Notes under the pieces: model-generated
The model's database searches: none
What the model saw: the letters and a program-made list of their open reading frames with translations, nothing else
Told to the model about the DNA's origin: nothing
Program-made: the position numbers and the translations under genes
In this document: positions 5,605 to 5,715 of the stretch, in pieces
Layout: every line of letters begins with the position of its first letter
Position numbering within the stretch: position 1 is the first letter of the stretch
Assembly: GCA_023151335.1 (NCBI GenBank)
Contig: JAKLJF010000162.1
Span: 1 to 5,715 of the forward strand
DNA from: Thermoanaerobaculia bacterium
GTDB taxonomy: Bacteria; Bacteroidota; Bacteroidia; Chitinophagales; Saprospiraceae
Length of the DNA: 5,715 nt
Reading direction: 5' to 3'

Positions 5605-5715
5605 CTGTATTTCCCTGAAAAGTGTATGAACGGCTGTTTCCGCCGTCCGGAAAACGGGTAATGCCGGTAGAATTTGGCGTTACTTTGCCTCCGGTATTGC
5701 GTGACGCCATTACCC

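Noticed and set aside
5680..5687. TTACTTTG considered as a -7 box for a plus-strand gene beyond the right edge
   Set aside because: It mismatches the second fixed base of TAnnTTTG, has no TTTG at the right distance upstream, and no gene start is visible before the window ends.
1..5715. CRISPR array, tRNA/rRNA, insertion sequence, phage or defence genes
   Set aside because: No spaced identical repeats, no cloverleaf or rRNA segments, no transposase or integrase motifs, and no terminal inverted repeats with target duplications were seen. The regular repeats at 3252-4349 are protein-coding FG-GAP units.

Overview
The window is from a member of the phylum Bacteroidota. The evidence is two secreted proteins ending in type IX secretion (T9SS) C-terminal sorting domains, an ftsE of the form typical of that phylum, the absence of Shine-Dalgarno sequences before every start, and a good match to the Bacteroidota promoter pattern (TTTG, 19 bases, TAnnTTTG). 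Fairly GC-rich genes with AT-rich control regions, and a FG-GAP/ASPIC-UnbV secreted protein, would fit the Saprospiria/Lewinella side of the phylum. That narrower placement is inference only.

Layout, left to right. (1) 3..497 (+): the 3' end of a gene for a secreted protein, cut by the window edge and ending in a T9SS sorting domain. (2) 498..580: a short gap whose last 49 bases are a degenerate 9-bp tandem repeat running directly into the next start codon. (3) 581..1321 (+): dapB, a lysine/diaminopimelate biosynthesis reductase. Nine bases later comes 1331..2020 (+): ftsE, the cell-division ABC ATPase. These two look co-transcribed. (4) 2017..2076: a perfect 18-bp inverted repeat whose arms contain the stop codons of two converging genes. 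(5) 2073..2477 (-): a 134-aa helical protein of unknown function with its own convincing promoter at 2512..2542. (6) 2634..5561 (-): a 975-aa secreted modular protein consisting of signal peptide, right-handed beta-helix, seven FG-GAP/VCBS repeats, ASPIC/UnbV domain and T9SS/FlgD-like C-terminal domain. (7) 5562..5715: upstream sequence of that gene, with a small hairpin and a weak promoter-like box. A short open frame overlaps the start as ATGA.

How the genes relate. dapB and ftsE both serve the cell envelope: dapB supplies diaminopimelate for peptidoglycan (and lysine), and ftsE helps control septal wall hydrolysis. The two T9SS-type proteins would be exported across the outer membrane by the same secretion machine but are not otherwise linked. 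I found no CRISPR array, tRNA, rRNA, insertion sequence, or defence or toxin-antitoxin system. The region looks like ordinary chromosome. The most unusual signals are the two intergenic repeats, the in-frame 24-bp repeats inside the propeller gene, and the unassigned small protein.
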